A program made the position numbers and the translations under genes. From positions 382,070 through 446,069 of the forward strand of contig NZ_BNCG01000002.1 in assembly GCF_014656355.1 (NCBI RefSeq): a stretch of 64,000 bases of DNA, read 5' to 3'. Numbering within the stretch: the stretch's first letter is position 1; each line of letters starts with the position of its first letter. The notes below the pieces were generated by a model that did no database searches, was not told the origin of the DNA, and saw only the letters and a list, made by a program, of their open reading frames with translations. Below, piece after piece: positions 19,290 through 29,553 of the stretch. This DNA is from Camelimonas fluminis (GTDB lineage Bacteria > Pseudomonadota > Alphaproteobacteria > Rhizobiales > Beijerinckiaceae).

Positions 19290-20302
19290 CGCAGGGCGGC
19301 GCACTGGCGCTCACCATGGGCGATCCCGCCGGGATCGGCCCGGAGATCGCCGTGGCCGCCTGGCTTCAGCGCCAGCAACTGCCGCCGTTCTTTGTGGTTG
19401 GCGACGCCGGCGCAATGATGCGGGCGGCGCGCGCCCGGGGCGTCGGGATCGCCGTCCTGTCCGCTCCTCCCGGCGTTGCTGATCTTCCGGCCGAACGGCT
19501 GCCGCTGCTGCCGGTGAACGCCGCGCCAGCGCCTGCTATTCCTGGCCAGCCTGACCCCGCCAATGCGGCGGCGACCATCGCCGCCATTACCGACGCTGTC
19601 TGCCTGGCGCGTAGCGGCGCCGCCGCCGGCGTCGTCACCAACCCCATCGCCAAATCGGTGCTGTATGCGGCCGGCTTCCGCCATCCAGGCCACACCGAGT
19701 TTCTCGCTGAACTGTGCGCCGATCCGGCCGGACAGACGCCAACGCCGGTGATGATGCTGTGGTGCGAGGAACTGGCGGTGGTTCCGGTGACCATCCACAT
19801 TCCGCTGGCGGAGGTTCCGCGCCGGCTCACCACGGCGTCCATCATTGAGACGGGGCGCATCGTGGCCCGCGATCTGGCGCAACGTTTTGGCGTGCTCAAC
19901 CCGCGACTGGCGTTGGCCGGCCTCAACCCCCACGCCGGTGAGAACGGCGCGCTCGGGAAAGAGGACGCGGCCATCGTCGCTCCGGCCATCGCGGCGCTGC
20001 GGGCGGAGGGGATTGACGCCTTCGGGCCGCTGCCGGCCGACACCATGTTCCATGCTCGGGCCCGCGCCGGTTATGACGCCGCCCTGTGCATGTACCATGA
20101 TCAGGCGCTGATCCCGATCAAGACCATTGCCTTCGACGAGGGTGTAAACGTCACGCTTGGTTTGCCGATCATCCGCACTTCGCCGGACCACGGCACGGCT
20201 TTCGATATCGCTGGCAAGGGCGTGGCCCGGCCGGACAGCCTGATGGCGGCGTTGCGCCTCGCCTGGCGCCTCACGGGCGCAAAGGGACCCCTGCCCACAT
20301 GA
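19286..20302 (+). CDS. pdxA: 4-hydroxythreonine-4-phosphate dehydrogenase
   Basis: PdxA oxidises 4-phosphohydroxy-L-threonine in the DXP-dependent pathway to pyridoxal phosphate. The 338-residue protein starts with [10 protein letters not shown] and keeps the metal-binding histidines in GHTEFL, ADTMFH and [10 protein letters not shown], with [14 protein letters not shown] near the end. ATGA overlaps join it to lptD upstream and rsmA downstream, so the three genes are translationally coupled. Confidence 0.96.
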   Translation: MTQGGALALTMGDPAGIGPEIAVAAWLQRQQLPPFFVVGDAGAMMRAARARGVGIAVLSAPPGVADLPAERLPLLPVNAAPAPAIPGQPDPANAAATIAAITDAVCLARSGAAAGVVTNPIAKSVLYAAGFRHPGHTEFLAELCADPAGQTPTPVMMLWCEELAVVPVTIHIPLAEVPRRLTTASIIETGRIVARDLAQRFGVLNPRLALAGLNPHAGENGALGKEDAAIVAPAIAALRAEGIDAFGPLPADTMFHARARAGYDAALCMYHDQALIPIKTIAFDEGVNVTLGLPIIRTSPDHGTAFDIAGKGVARPDSLMAALRLAWRLTGAKGPLPT

Positions 20303-21159
20303 TCGATGATCTTCCGCCGCTGCGCGAGGTCGTGGCCGCCCACGGGCTGGAGCCGCGCAAGTCGCTGGGCCAGAATTTTCTCTTCGACCTGAACCTGACC
20401 GCCAAAATCGCCCGCTCGTCCGGCCCGCTGGATGGCGTCACGGTGATCGAGGTAGGACCCGGCCCCGGTGGACTGACCCGCGCCCTGCTCGCCGGCGGCG
20501 CCCGTGAAGTCATCGCCATCGAGCGCGACCAGCGCTGCCTGCCGGCGCTCGCGCAGATCGCCGCCCGCTATCCCGGTCGGCTGCGGGTGATCAACGACGA
20601 CGCGCTCAGGGTGGATTTCGCCGCCCTCGCCGGTCCTGACGCCGGGCCGCTGCGCATCGTCGCCAACCTGCCGTACAATGTTGGCACGGCGTTGCTGATC
20701 GGCTGGATCACCACGCAGACGTGGCCGCCAGCGTGGGAGTCGTTGACGCTGATGTTCCAGCGCGAGGTGGCGGAGCGCATCGTCGCCGGCCCGGCGGCGC
20801 CCAATGACTATGGCCGGCTCGGCGTCCTGTGCGGCTGGCGCACGGAGGCGCAAATCCTGTTTGACGTGCCGCCAGCCGCTTTCACGCCGCCGCCAAAGGT
20901 CATGTCGTCCGTGGTGCGCATCGCGCCGCGCGCGACGCCGGAGCCATGCCGGCTCGCGGCGCTGGAGGCGGTGACCCAAGCGGCGTTCGGACAGCGCCGC
21001 AAGATGCTGCGGCAGAGCCTGAAAGGCGTGACCGCCGATCCGCTGGCCCTGCTGGCGCGCGCCGGCATTGATCAGACCGCCCGCCCCGAAACGGTGCCCG
21101 TCTCCGGCTTCGTGCGCCTCGCCAATGAGCGTGACGCCATGCTGGCTGAGAGCGACTGA
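20299..21159 (+). CDS. rsmA: 16S rRNA dimethyladenosine transferase (RsmA/KsgA)
   Basis: RsmA dimethylates two adjacent adenosines near the 3' end of 16S rRNA during 30S maturation. The 286-residue product shows [10 protein letters not shown], the SAM-binding motif [15 protein letters not shown] and the catalytic NLPYN. It is the last gene of the plus-strand block and converges on gmk, with 126 bp between the two stops. Confidence 0.96.
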   Translation: MIDDLPPLREVVAAHGLEPRKSLGQNFLFDLNLTAKIARSSGPLDGVTVIEVGPGPGGLTRALLAGGAREVIAIERDQRCLPALAQIAARYPGRLRVINDDALRVDFAALAGPDAGPLRIVANLPYNVGTALLIGWITTQTWPPAWESLTLMFQREVAERIVAGPAAPNDYGRLGVLCGWRTEAQILFDVPPAAFTPPPKVMSSVVRIAPRATPEPCRLAALEAVTQAAFGQRRKMLRQSLKGVTADPLALLARAGIDQTARPETVPVSGFVRLANERDAMLAESD

Positions 21160-21260
21160 GACCCTTCGCTCCCGGTCGCCCGGCGCAAGAGCCTCGCCAG
21201 ACGCCGGAGCATTCCCGGATCCGGGCGTTCGCGCACTGATGGCGTGGCGCGCCCGAGGCG

Positions 21261-21279
21261 CCTTCCGCTCCCCGGAAGG
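21261..21279. other. Stem-loop between convergent rsmA and gmk
   Basis: CCTTCCG and CGGAAGG (7 bp each) enclose CTCCC. No T-run follows on either strand, so it may mark a factor-dependent or weak bidirectional end. Confidence 0.4.
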
Positions 21280-21285
21280 ACGCCG

Positions 21286-21954
21286 TCAGTCGTGCTGGGG
21301 CAGCGGGCCGTCCATCAGGCTGGCGACCAGCGGGACCAGCGCCGTCTGGCGGCGGCGCTTCAGGCGCTCGGCGGAAATGATGGCGATCAGCGCGTTGTAG
21401 CTCAGATCAAGGTCCTCGTTGACCAGCACGTAGTCGTAGGCCTCCCAGTGGGCGATCTCGTCGCGGGCAGCGGCCAGGCGGGCGTCGATGACCTCCTTCG
21501 CGTCCTCGGCGCGGCGCACCAGGCGGTTGCGCAGTTCGGTCATGGAAGGCGGCAGGATAAAGACGGTCACCACGTCGTCCGGCATCTTCTCCACCACCTG
21601 GTCAGCGCCCTGCCAGTCAATGTCGAAGACCATGTCGTGACCGGCGGCGAGGCTCTTTTCCACGGCGCCGCGCGGCGTGCCGTAGAAATTGCCGTGCACC
21701 TCGGCCCATTCCAGATAGTCGCCGCGATCGCGGCCGACCTCGAACTCCTCCCGGGTAATGAAGTGATAGTCCTGGCCGGCAATCTCCGACGGCCGCCGCG
21801 CCCGCGTCGTCACCGACACGGACATCTGCATCTGCAATTCGTGACGCTGCAACAGCCGGCGCGTCAGGGTCGATTTGCCGGCGCCGGATGGCGAGGACAG
21901 GATCAGAACGAAGCCGCGCCTGGTCACGGGCGCATCGGGAATGTTGGCTTGCAT
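21286..21954 (-). CDS. gmk: Guanylate kinase
   Basis: Gmk phosphorylates GMP to GDP. The 222-residue protein has the P-loop SSPSGAGKST at residues 20-29, SVSVTTRARRPSE for GMP binding and FDIDWQGADQV. It starts 5 bp after the yicC stop, so the two are coupled, a common pair in alphaproteobacteria. A guanylate-making enzyme near the lipid genes is only positional. Confidence 0.96.
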   Translation of the reverse strand: MQANIPDAPVTRRGFVLILSSPSGAGKSTLTRRLLQRHELQMQMSVSVTTRARRPSEIAGQDYHFITREEFEVGRDRGDYLEWAEVHGNFYGTPRGAVEKSLAAGHDMVFDIDWQGADQVVEKMPDDVVTVFILPPSMTELRNRLVRRAEDAKEVIDARLAAARDEIAHWEAYDYVLVNEDLDLSYNALIAIISAERLKRRRQTALVPLVASLMDGPLPQHD

Positions 21955-21959
21955 GGGCG

Positions 21960-22841
21960 TTACTCGACGTTCTGGACCTGCTCGCGGAACTGCTCGACCA
22001 CGGTTTTGAGGTCGAGGCCGATCGCCGACAGGCTGGCGTCATTGGCTTTGGCGCATAGCGTATTGGCTTCACGGGCCAGTTCCTGGGCGAGGAAATCCAG
22101 CCGCCGGCCCACGGCGCCGCCCTCGTCCAGCAAGGCCCGCGCCGCCGCCACGTGAGCGTGCAGACGATCGATTTCCTCACGGATGTCGGCGCGGCTGGCG
22201 AGCAGCACCGCTTCCTGGTGCAGCCGCTGCGGATCCAGCGACACCGTCCCGCCGGTCAGCAGGGCGATCTGGTCGTGGATGCGACGACGGATGGCCTCGG
22301 GCTGCCGGGCCGGCGACGCCTCTGCGGTGGAGGTCAACGCGGCGATGCGGTCGACATGGCCGCGCAGCACGATTTCAAGCGCCGCGCCCTCGGCGACGCG
22401 GGCGGCGACCATCGCGGCCACCGCCGCCTCGGCCGTGGCTGCGATCGCGGCGAACGCGTCCTCTCCTGGAGCGCTGTCAACGTCGACGCTCTCCACCACG
22501 CCGCGCACGCCCAGCACCGCATCAAGGGTCAGCGGCGCCATGTCGGCGGGCCGCTCCAGTTCGCGAAAGGCGTTGATGACCATGCGGGCCACATCGAGGT
22601 TGACACGGACGCCAGCCGCGGCGGCGGCGCTGACCACCGTGAGCGAGACATGGCAGGCGCCGCGGCGCACGGCGCGCGCCAGCGCCTGACGCCCCGCCTC
22701 GCCGCTGCGATCATAGCCCGGCGGCGTGCGCATGCGGATATCGAGGCTGCGTCCATTGACGCTTCTGATCTCCCACGCCCAGGAAAGCGCTCCATGCGCG
22801 CCGTCGGCCCTTGCGAAACCGGTCATGCTGGCAATGGCCAT
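21960..22841 (-). CDS. YicC family protein (putative endoribonuclease)
   Basis: A 293-residue protein starting MAIASMTGFARADG, the family-typical N-terminus, with EIRSVNGRSLDIRMRTP and a C-terminal DUF1732 region (RLDFLAQELAREANTLCAKA). YicC-like proteins have been linked to RNA degradation and stationary-phase survival. ATG 22841 was chosen on the conserved start; an upstream extension to 22928 is not protein-like. It lies between mltG and gmk in the usual order. Confidence 0.92.
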   Translation of the reverse strand: MAIASMTGFARADGAHGALSWAWEIRSVNGRSLDIRMRTPPGYDRSGEAGRQALARAVRRGACHVSLTVVSAAAAAGVRVNLDVARMVINAFRELERPADMAPLTLDAVLGVRGVVESVDVDSAPGEDAFAAIAATAEAAVAAMVAARVAEGAALEIVLRGHVDRIAALTSTAEASPARQPEAIRRRIHDQIALLTGGTVSLDPQRLHQEAVLLASRADIREEIDRLHAHVAAARALLDEGGAVGRRLDFLAQELAREANTLCAKANDASLSAIGLDLKTVVEQFREQVQNVE

Positions 22842-23185
22842 ACCGCCTGTGCTCCTGTCGTCGTCTGTCGCGAACCAGGGCGGAGTCCGCCTGGTTTTCT
22901 GTTGGCAAAACGGCGCCGCGCCATCCATGGGACGGCGCGGCCACGCGTTCTGCGATCTGGCGTCACTCCGCCGGCCTTGCGCGCTCCCCGCACGTGAATG
23001 TCACGCTGCGTTGGAGAAAGCGCGCGATCTGTCTGGAAGCACTCACTTCACGAAAGCTGGAGACCACTTTCCGCGAAAACACTCCGCCATGCAAAACGCC
23101 TCAAATCCACAGGGTGGAGCAGGATGCGCCCGCGGTGCGCTGGATCCCCGCCCCCGTCGGCGCGGACAAGCGTCCTGAAGCTGTC
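22842..23185. other. Gap between mltG and yicC
   Basis: 344 bp with no recognised gene. A near-perfect stem (AACCAGGGCGGA with a single bulge) stands at 22873-22896, close to the yicC start, so the yicC leader may be structured. Confidence 0.35.
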
Positions 23186-24505
23186 TCAGCGGATCTTGGG
23201 CACGACCTGCGGCGAGTTCAGATCGTATGTCTTGTTACGCAGCGGATCCTTGTCCGTTCCCTCGGAGGCGTCAAAGGCGCGCGGCCGGCCGGCCGGCGAC
23301 GACTGGTCCGTCCGCCCCTGATCCGTCGCAGCGGCGCCCGCTTCGCCGTCCGCCGGTTTGCCGGCGGCGTTTTCCTGGGCGCGGCGATCGCTCTCGATCT
23401 GGCGCAGACGGCTGACGCCGCGATTGTGCTGGTCCAGCGTCTCGGTGAAGGTATGCCCGCCCGTGCCGTCGGCGACAAAATACAGATCGCGGGTGCGCGA
23501 CGGGTTGGCCACCGCTTCCAGCGCGGCGCGGCCGGGGTTGGCGATGGGGCCCGGCGGCAGGCCGTTGATCGTATAGGTGTTGTAGGGCGTCGACGTGGTG
23601 ATGTCCGTCCGCGACAGCGGCCGGCCGAGCGCTCCCTTGCCGCCAACGATGCCATAGACAATCGTCGGGTCGGACTGCAGGCGCATGCCCTTCTGCAGGC
23701 GATTGATGAAGACGCCGGCCACCCGGGTGCGCTCGTCGGCGCGCCCGGTTTCCTTCTCCACGATCGAGGCCAGGGTCACCATCTCCTCTGGCGTTTTCAA
23801 CGGCAGGTCCGGCGCACGGCGGGCCCAGACCTCGGCAAGCACCCGACGGCCGTCCTGGCGCATGCGGTCAAGGATCTGCTGGCGTGAGGCGCCGCGAGAA
23901 ATCCTGTAGGTCTCCGGCAACAGGGCGCCTTCCGGCGGGATTTCAGTGATGTCGCCGGTCAGCAGATCGACCTCGCGCAAACGGGAAACGATCTGCTCGC
24001 TGGTCAGCCCTTCCGGCACGGTGAAATTGTGCAGCACCGTCTTGCCGCTGACGAGGGTGTCCATGACCTCGCGCAGGCTGGCGCCCTTGCGGAACAGGTA
24101 TTCGCCGGCCTTCACCTCGTCGTTGACGCCGGAGACGTAGACGCCGGCGAGGAAGAGGGTCGGCTGGGAGATCACGCCTTCGCGCTGCAACGAATCGGCC
24201 ACGGCCCGGGCGCCGCCCTTGACCATCACGACCTTGTCCGCCGTCAGCGGTCCGGCGGCGTTGAACTCGCTCTTGAGCACATAGACGCCGCCGCCGATGG
24301 CCACGGCCCCGACCACGATCGCGGTGAGAAAATTGCTCACGCCATTGACGAAACCACCGCGATCACGACGCCGGCGCGACGGCGGAGGCGGCGGCACGGC
24401 CTCCGGCTTGATGGCTTCCGTCGGGCTTTTCAGCGAACGGACCCGCGCGCCTTTCTCCGGAGCGGGGTTTGCCTTGCCAATGGACGTCCTGTTGTTGTCG
24501 CTCAT
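23186..24505 (-). CDS. mltG: Endolytic transglycosylase MltG
   Basis: MltG cleaves nascent peptidoglycan strands and is thought to set glycan length. The 439-residue protein has a Pro-rich cytoplasmic N-terminus (AVPPPPPSRRRRDRGG), one membrane segment (FLTAIVVGAVAIGGGVYVL), a LysM-like region and the YceG catalytic domain with ASIVEKETGRADER (catalytic Glu) and MRLQSDPTIVYG. The C-terminal ~80 residues are a polar, Gly/Ala-rich tail. Start ATG 24505. Confidence 0.94.
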   Translation of the reverse strand: MSDNNRTSIGKANPAPEKGARVRSLKSPTEAIKPEAVPPPPPSRRRRDRGGFVNGVSNFLTAIVVGAVAIGGGVYVLKSEFNAAGPLTADKVVMVKGGARAVADSLQREGVISQPTLFLAGVYVSGVNDEVKAGEYLFRKGASLREVMDTLVSGKTVLHNFTVPEGLTSEQIVSRLREVDLLTGDITEIPPEGALLPETYRISRGASRQQILDRMRQDGRRVLAEVWARRAPDLPLKTPEEMVTLASIVEKETGRADERTRVAGVFINRLQKGMRLQSDPTIVYGIVGGKGALGRPLSRTDITTSTPYNTYTINGLPPGPIANPGRAALEAVANPSRTRDLYFVADGTGGHTFTETLDQHNRGVSRLRQIESDRRAQENAAGKPADGEAGAAATDQGRTDQSSPAGRPRAFDASEGTDKDPLRNKTYDLNSPQVVPKIR

Positions 24506-24837
24506 CCCTGGTCCGTTCAAAACCGCTCCGGCTCACATGCCTGATCCACGATGCCCGGAATCACCGTTTTGGGGACGAACCTGCTGCACAGGTCCAGAAG
24601 ACATGTATCGGGAGCGTCAGATGGCGCCAGCGTCGCGTCAGGCAGACGAATCGGCTGCCTGACGTCCAGCCCGCGGAACTGTACCATTCCGCCAGCGGCT
24701 GCGCGCCCAACCCTTCGCATTGACCGCCAGATGGCCCCCCGGTCCAGAGGCAACCCGTTTCTGGCGGTCTCGAAACTGGCGCGGAGCATGAACGTCGATT
24801 GCGACGAAAACGCGCCGGCCAGGCGGAGCAGGCCTGA
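24506..24837. other. Gap between fabF and mltG
   Basis: 332 bp without a convincing coding frame, terminator or repeat. It may hold a promoter for mltG; none was recognised. Confidence 0.3.
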
Positions 24838-26109
24838 TCAGGCCGCGAAGCCGCGGAAGATCACGGAGGCGTTGGTGCCGCCAAAGCCGAAGGAGTTCGA
24901 CAGCGCCACATTCACGTCACGCTGACGGGCCACGTGCGGCGTCAGGTCAATCGTCGTTTCCACGGATGGGTTATCGAGATTGAGAGTCGGCGGCACGATC
25001 TGGTCGCGGATGGACAGAATGGCGAAAATCGACTCGACCGCGCCAGCGGCGCCCAGCAGATGGCCGATCGACGACTTGGTCGACGACATGGAGATCTTGC
25101 TGGCGGAATTGCCGAGCAGCCGCTCGACAGCGCGCAGCTCGATCTCGTCGCCCAACGGCGTCGAGGTGCCGTGCGCGTTGACGTAGTCGACGTCCGAGAC
25201 CGAAATGCCGGCGCGCTTCAGCGCCGCCTGCATGCAGCGATAGGCTCCGTCGCCGTCTTCTGCCGGCGAGGTGATGTGATGGGCGTCGCCAGAGAGCCCA
25301 TAGCCGATGATTTCGCCGTAGATCCTGGCGCCGCGCGCTTTTGCGTGCTCAAGCTCTTCCAGGATGACGACGCCAGCGCCCTCGCCCATGACAAAGCCGT
25401 CGCGGTCCTTGTCATAGGGGCGCGAGGCGCGGGTCGGATCATCGTTGAAATTTGTGGACAGCGCCCGGCAGGAAGCGAATCCGGCGATCGACAGCCGGTT
25501 GAGCGGCGATTCCGTGCCGCCAGCCACCATCACGTCGGCGTCGCCCAGCGCCACCAGACGGGCCGCGTCGCCGATGGCGTGCGCGCCGGTCGAGCAGGCG
25601 GTGACAACCGAATGATTGGGGCCCTTGAGGCCGTGACGGATGGAGACGTAGCCGGAGGCCAGATTGATCAGGCGGCCAGGAATGAAGAATGGCGACAGGC
25701 GCCGCGGCCCCTTCTCATTGAGAATGGTCGCCGCTTCGTAAATGCCGCCAACGCCGCCGATGCCCGAGCCGATCAGCACGCCGGTGGCGTTCTGGTCGTC
25801 AGAGGTTTTCGGCTCCCAGCCCGCGTCCTCGAGCGCCTGCTGGGCGGCCGCCATGGCGTAGACGATGAAGGGATCAACCTTGCGCTGGTCCTTCGGGTCC
25901 ATCCACTGGTCAGCGTTGAAGGTTCCCGCGGAGCCATCGCCCAGCGGAATCTGGCAGGCGATGCGACAGGCGATATCGGAGACATCGAACTTCGTGATGG
26001 CGCTGGCGCCGCTTTTGCCGGCGAGCACATTGCTCCAGGTTGCCTCAACATTGCCCCCAAGTGGGGTGACCATGCCAAGACCTGTGACAACAACCCGTCT
26101 CATTGTCAT
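24838..26109 (-). CDS. fabF: Beta-ketoacyl-ACP synthase II
   Basis: FabF condenses malonyl-ACP with acyl-ACP in fatty acid elongation. The 423-residue protein has the Cys-His-His triad: Cys172 in VVTACSTGAHA, His in VNAHGTSTPLGD and His in SSIGHLLGAAGA, plus the C-terminal GFGGTNAS loop. The start could be 26109 or 26103 (MRRVVVTGLG). It follows acpP as in most proteobacterial fab clusters. Confidence 0.96.
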   Translation of the reverse strand: MTMRRVVVTGLGMVTPLGGNVEATWSNVLAGKSGASAITKFDVSDIACRIACQIPLGDGSAGTFNADQWMDPKDQRKVDPFIVYAMAAAQQALEDAGWEPKTSDDQNATGVLIGSGIGGVGGIYEAATILNEKGPRRLSPFFIPGRLINLASGYVSIRHGLKGPNHSVVTACSTGAHAIGDAARLVALGDADVMVAGGTESPLNRLSIAGFASCRALSTNFNDDPTRASRPYDKDRDGFVMGEGAGVVILEELEHAKARGARIYGEIIGYGLSGDAHHITSPAEDGDGAYRCMQAALKRAGISVSDVDYVNAHGTSTPLGDEIELRAVERLLGNSASKISMSSTKSSIGHLLGAAGAVESIFAILSIRDQIVPPTLNLDNPSVETTIDLTPHVARQRDVNVALSNSFGFGGTNASVIFRGFAA

Positions 26110-26381
26110 GCCGTTCTGTCCCGGAGCCGGCTGCAGATGGGCGGGACGGGCAAAGCCATCGCCGCGCGCATGCAGGGAGCGCCTTTTGAATGCATCGATA
26201 CTTTGGGCGCGCCCTGCCTTTTACCCAGCAACCCGTGCAAAAAACAGAACGTGTCCAACGCGGTCAGTTATGCTTCGAGGGCCGCAAGGCCCCCGAGATA
26301 TGCGGCCGCTCCCGGCGGATTCACGCGTTGGCGCGTCAGCTCAGGAACAACCACCAGTAATGTTCAGGAACAGACGCAGGC

Positions 26382-26618
26382 TCAGGCCGCGTTCTTCTCC
26401 AGGAACTTGATCGCGTCGCCGACCGTCACGATGGTCTCAGCGGCGTCGTCCGGGATCTCGACGTTGAACTCTTCCTCGAACGCCATCACCAGTTCGACCG
26501 TGTCGAGGCTGTCGGCGCCGAGATCGTCAATGAAGTTGGCGTTGTCCACGACCTTGTCGGCTTCCACGCCGAGATGCTCGACAACGATCTTCTTAACGCG
26601 TTCAGCGATGTCACTCAT
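26382..26618 (-). CDS. acpP: Acyl carrier protein
   Basis: ACP carries fatty acyl chains on a phosphopantetheine arm. The acidic 78-residue product contains [10 protein letters not shown], with Ser37 as the attachment site, and has standard length. It lies between fabG and fabF, separated from fabG by 400 bp, so it may have its own promoter, which would suit its very high expression. Confidence 0.97.
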   Translation of the reverse strand: MSDIAERVKKIVVEHLGVEADKVVDNANFIDDLGADSLDTVELVMAFEEEFNVEIPDDAAETIVTVGDAIKFLEKNAA

Positions 26619-27018
26619 CGTTCGGTCCTCGTTTCATTTTGCAGATGGCGTATGGCCGCCCGATCTTCGAGTTGCCTGGTTCGGAAGCCATGGCCAGTTC
26701 GCGCCGTTAATCGTCGGATCAATCCTGCCCGTCAAGGCGCCTTGTCCATTGCTAGTGCAAGCCTGCTTTTGCCTGTCGCGTCAAGTACCCACGCGGCAGG
26801 CCGGCCCTGTTAACACACCGGAAACCGCCTGACGAGTGGCGCTCCGGCGCTTTCCAGAGGCGTGGATGGCCAGATCCGGCGCGCGAAGACAGCCGGATCC
26901 GAAGCCCCGGCCGCCAGCCGAATCATGGCGCGCGCCACAACGCAGTCGCCAGGCCCCCCCAGGTTACGGACGCACGGCCGGGCCGACGCCGGATCTCCAC
27001 TGCCAGCCCCGTGGGGCC
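26619..27018. other. Gap between fabG and acpP
   Basis: 400 bp with no gene recognised. On the minus strand CTTGACG near 26780 could be a -35 element for acpP, but no good -10 at the right distance was found. Confidence 0.3.
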
Positions 27019-27756
27019 TCAGATCATCGCCATGCCGCCATTGACGTGCAGGGTCTGGCCGGTGACGTAGGCGGCCTCGGTCGAAGCCAGATAGGCCACC
27101 GCCGCCGCCACATCGCCGCCGTCGCCGAGACGCCCGGCCGGGACATTGGTCAGAATGGCTTCACGCTGCTTGTCATTGAGCGCGTCGGTCATTGGCGAGG
27201 TGATGAAGCCAGGCGCCACGCAATTCACCGTGATGTTGCGGCTCGCCACCTCGGCCGCCAGGGCCTTGGTCATTCCCACCAGGCCGGCCTTGGAGGCCGC
27301 GTAATTGCCCTGGCCCGGATTACCCGTGGTTCCGACAACCGAACCGATGTTGATGATGCGGCCAAACCGGCGGCGCATCATGCCCCTGGTCGCGGCGCGC
27401 ATCAGGCGGAAAGACGCGGTGAGGTTGACGGCGATCACCGCGTCCCACTCCTCGTCCTTCATGCGCATGAACAGGTTATCGCGGGTCACGCCAGCATTGT
27501 TGACGAGAATGTCCAGGCCGCCAAGCGCCGCTTCCGCCGACGGGATCAACGCCTCGACCGATTCGACGCTCGACAGGTCCGCCGGAACGACGTGGGCGCG
27601 CGCGCCCAGTTCGGCGGCCAGAGCCTCCAGCGCTTCCCGGCGGGTGCCGGAGAGCGCCACATCCGCGCCCTGGGCGTGCAGCGCGCGGGCAATCGCCCCG
27701 CCGATACCGCCGCTCGCGCCCGTCACAAGCGCCTTGCGGCCAGTCAGATCAAACAT
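27019..27756 (-). CDS. fabG: 3-oxoacyl-ACP reductase
   Basis: FabG reduces 3-oxoacyl-ACP with NADPH. The short-chain dehydrogenase hallmarks are present: TGASGGIGGAIA for nucleotide binding, NNAGVT, and the Ser-Tyr-Lys catalytic set (NIGSVVG, YAASK). GGAG six bases upstream supports ATG 27756 (245 residues); the ATG at 27768 is less likely. It lies between fabD and acpP on the same strand. Confidence 0.96.
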   Translation of the reverse strand: MFDLTGRKALVTGASGGIGGAIARALHAQGADVALSGTRREALEALAAELGARAHVVPADLSSVESVEALIPSAEAALGGLDILVNNAGVTRDNLFMRMKDEEWDAVIAVNLTASFRLMRAATRGMMRRRFGRIINIGSVVGTTGNPGQGNYAASKAGLVGMTKALAAEVASRNITVNCVAPGFITSPMTDALNDKQREAILTNVPAGRLGDGGDVAAAVAYLASTEAAYVTGQTLHVNGGMAMI

Positions 27757-27877
27757 GCCAAACTCCATATGAGCGGAGGAACAGGCTTGATGCGTTACGT
27801 TTATACATCAAGCCATAACACTGAAATAACGTCATAATTAAGATAAAATGGAGAAACGCGGTTCCCGCCGCGCCGGT

Positions 27878-28822
27878 TCAACTCCGGGCGGCGACGAACG
27901 CCTTCACGTCATCAGCCGAGCCAATCGCCACGCCCTTGCCGTTGCTGGCGATGCGCTTCACGAGGCCCGTCAGCACCTTGCCGGCGCCCACCTCATAAAA
28001 CGATTCAACGCCCTGACCGGCCATCCACGCCACGCACTCGCGCCAGCGAACGGTGCCGGTCACCTGCTTCACCAGATTGGCGCGGATGGCGTCCGGATCG
28101 GTTTCCGCCTGGGCGGTCACATTGGCGACCAGCGGCGCCAGCGGCGCGGAAATGGTCACCTTCGCCAGCGCCTCGGCCATGGCTTCGGCGGCAGGCTGCA
28201 TCAGGGCGCAATGGAAGGGAGCGGATACGGGCAGCAGCATGGCGCGCTTGGCGCCCCGCTCCTGGGCGATCGGCAAGGCGCGCTCGACGGCCGCGCGCGA
28301 ACCGGAAATCACCACCTGTCCGCCGCCATTGTCGTTGGCGGCCGAGCAGACGTCGCCCTGCGCCGCCTCGCGCGCCACGGCGTCAGCCGCGTCGAACTCC
28401 AGACCGATCAGGGCCGCCATGGCGCCCTGTCCCACCGGCACGGCCTTTTGCATCGCGTCGCCGCGAATGCGCAGCAGCCGGGCGGTATCCGCCAGCGTCA
28501 GGCTGCGGGCGGCGGCCAGCGCCGAATATTCGCCAAGGGAATGGCCAGCGACGAACGCGGCCTCCTTCGCCAGATCGAGCCCGGCTTCAGCCTCAAGCGC
28601 CCGAATCGCCGCCATGCTCACCGCCATCAGGGCCGGCTGGGCATTGGCGGTCAGCGTCAGCTCGTCGGCGGGCCCTTCCCACATCAGTTGCGACAGGCGC
28701 TGCCCAAGGGCGTCGTCGACCTCAGCGAACACGTCACGCGACACCGCGAAATTGTCCGCCAGCGATTTGCCCATGCCGACAGCCTGGCTGCCCTGTCCCG
28801 GGAAGGTGAAAGCTGGTTTCAT
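27878..28822 (-). CDS. fabD: Malonyl-CoA-ACP transacylase
   Basis: FabD loads malonate onto ACP. The 314-residue protein starts MKPAFTFPGQGSQ and has the nucleophile in GHSLGEYS (Ser95), an Arg/His region typical of the acyltransferase fold and APFHCALM. It is the first gene of the minus-strand fab cluster and is divergent from rpoZ, with about 270 bp for both promoters. Confidence 0.96.
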   Translation of the reverse strand: MKPAFTFPGQGSQAVGMGKSLADNFAVSRDVFAEVDDALGQRLSQLMWEGPADELTLTANAQPALMAVSMAAIRALEAEAGLDLAKEAAFVAGHSLGEYSALAAARSLTLADTARLLRIRGDAMQKAVPVGQGAMAALIGLEFDAADAVAREAAQGDVCSAANDNGGGQVVISGSRAAVERALPIAQERGAKRAMLLPVSAPFHCALMQPAAEAMAEALAKVTISAPLAPLVANVTAQAETDPDAIRANLVKQVTGTVRWRECVAWMAGQGVESFYEVGAGKVLTGLVKRIASNGKGVAIGSADDVKAFVAARS

Positions 28823-29092
28823 CGTGTTTCCATCCATGCTGCGACGTCTGTTTTGCATCATGACCAGGGCGCGCCAGCGGGAAAAGCATGCGCCGGCAGG
28901 AAAAACCGGGAAACGCCCGCATGGTGGCTGACGTTTTCACGCCCTGGTTCGCTGCGGCGGCCAGTGGCGCCGACCTGGCGGCCTGTCAAGTGCCGCGGCG
29001 GGCGCACGGGGCGGAAAAGCTTGCGCCAGCGGGCGCCAACGTGTATCTGAACCTGATTCCGCACCATTCAGATCCTTTGAAGGGAGCCCTTA

Positions 29093-29491
29093 ATGGCTCG
29101 CGTCACCGTCGAAGACTGCATCGACAAGGTTGATAACCGTTTCGAACTGGTCCTGCTGGCCGGCTATCGCGCCCGCATGATCTCGTCCGGCGCGCCGCTG
29201 ACCGTGGATCGCGATCGCGATAAAAATCCGGTTGTCGCGCTGCGCGAGATTGCCGACGAGACGATCTCCGTCGACGACCTCAAGGAAGACCTCATCCACT
29301 CCATGCAGAAGCATGTTGAGGTGGACGAGCCGGAAGAGGACGCCGTGCCGAGCCGCGCCTCCATCGGTTCCTCGGTCAGCGCCCGCAACGACGACGACCT
29401 CCAGGAATTCGATCGCATGAGCGAGGAAGACCTGCTGCGCGGTCTCGACGGGCTGGTTCCGCCGGCGCAAACCGACGACGACGAAGGCTGA
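29093..29491 (+). CDS. rpoZ: RNA polymerase omega subunit
   Basis: Omega helps fold beta-prime and mediates part of the ppGpp response. The 132-residue protein has [31 protein letters not shown] and [12 protein letters not shown], with an acidic C-terminal tail typical of alphaproteobacteria. AAGGGAG stands just upstream of ATG 29093. In many relatives rel follows directly; here a strong terminator and about 25 kb intervene. Confidence 0.96.
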   Translation: MARVTVEDCIDKVDNRFELVLLAGYRARMISSGAPLTVDRDRDKNPVVALREIADETISVDDLKEDLIHSMQKHVEVDEPEEDAVPSRASIGSSVSARNDDDLQEFDRMSEEDLLRGLDGLVPPAQTDDDEG

Positions 29492-29521
29492 GCCCCGGCG
29501 CAGCCTGCCGCAGATCGCAAG

Positions 29522-29553
29522 AAAGCCTGGCCAGCGGCCAGGCTTTTTCTTTT
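29522..29553 (+). terminator. Intrinsic terminator of rpoZ
   Basis: Perfect 9-bp stem AGCCTGGCC/GGCCAGGCT with a 3-nt loop, followed by TTTTCTTTTCC; it starts about 30 bp after the rpoZ stop. Confidence 0.9.

Noticed and set aside
22873..22896. Stem AACCAGGGCGGA/TCCGCCTGGTT as a terminator
   Set aside because: The T-rich side is on the plus strand, where no gene ends; on the minus strand it would fall in the yicC leader without a T-run.
24934..26832. Long plus-strand frame opposite fabF and acpP
   Set aside because: Spans two well-supported genes and their gap on the other strand; no recognisable domain.
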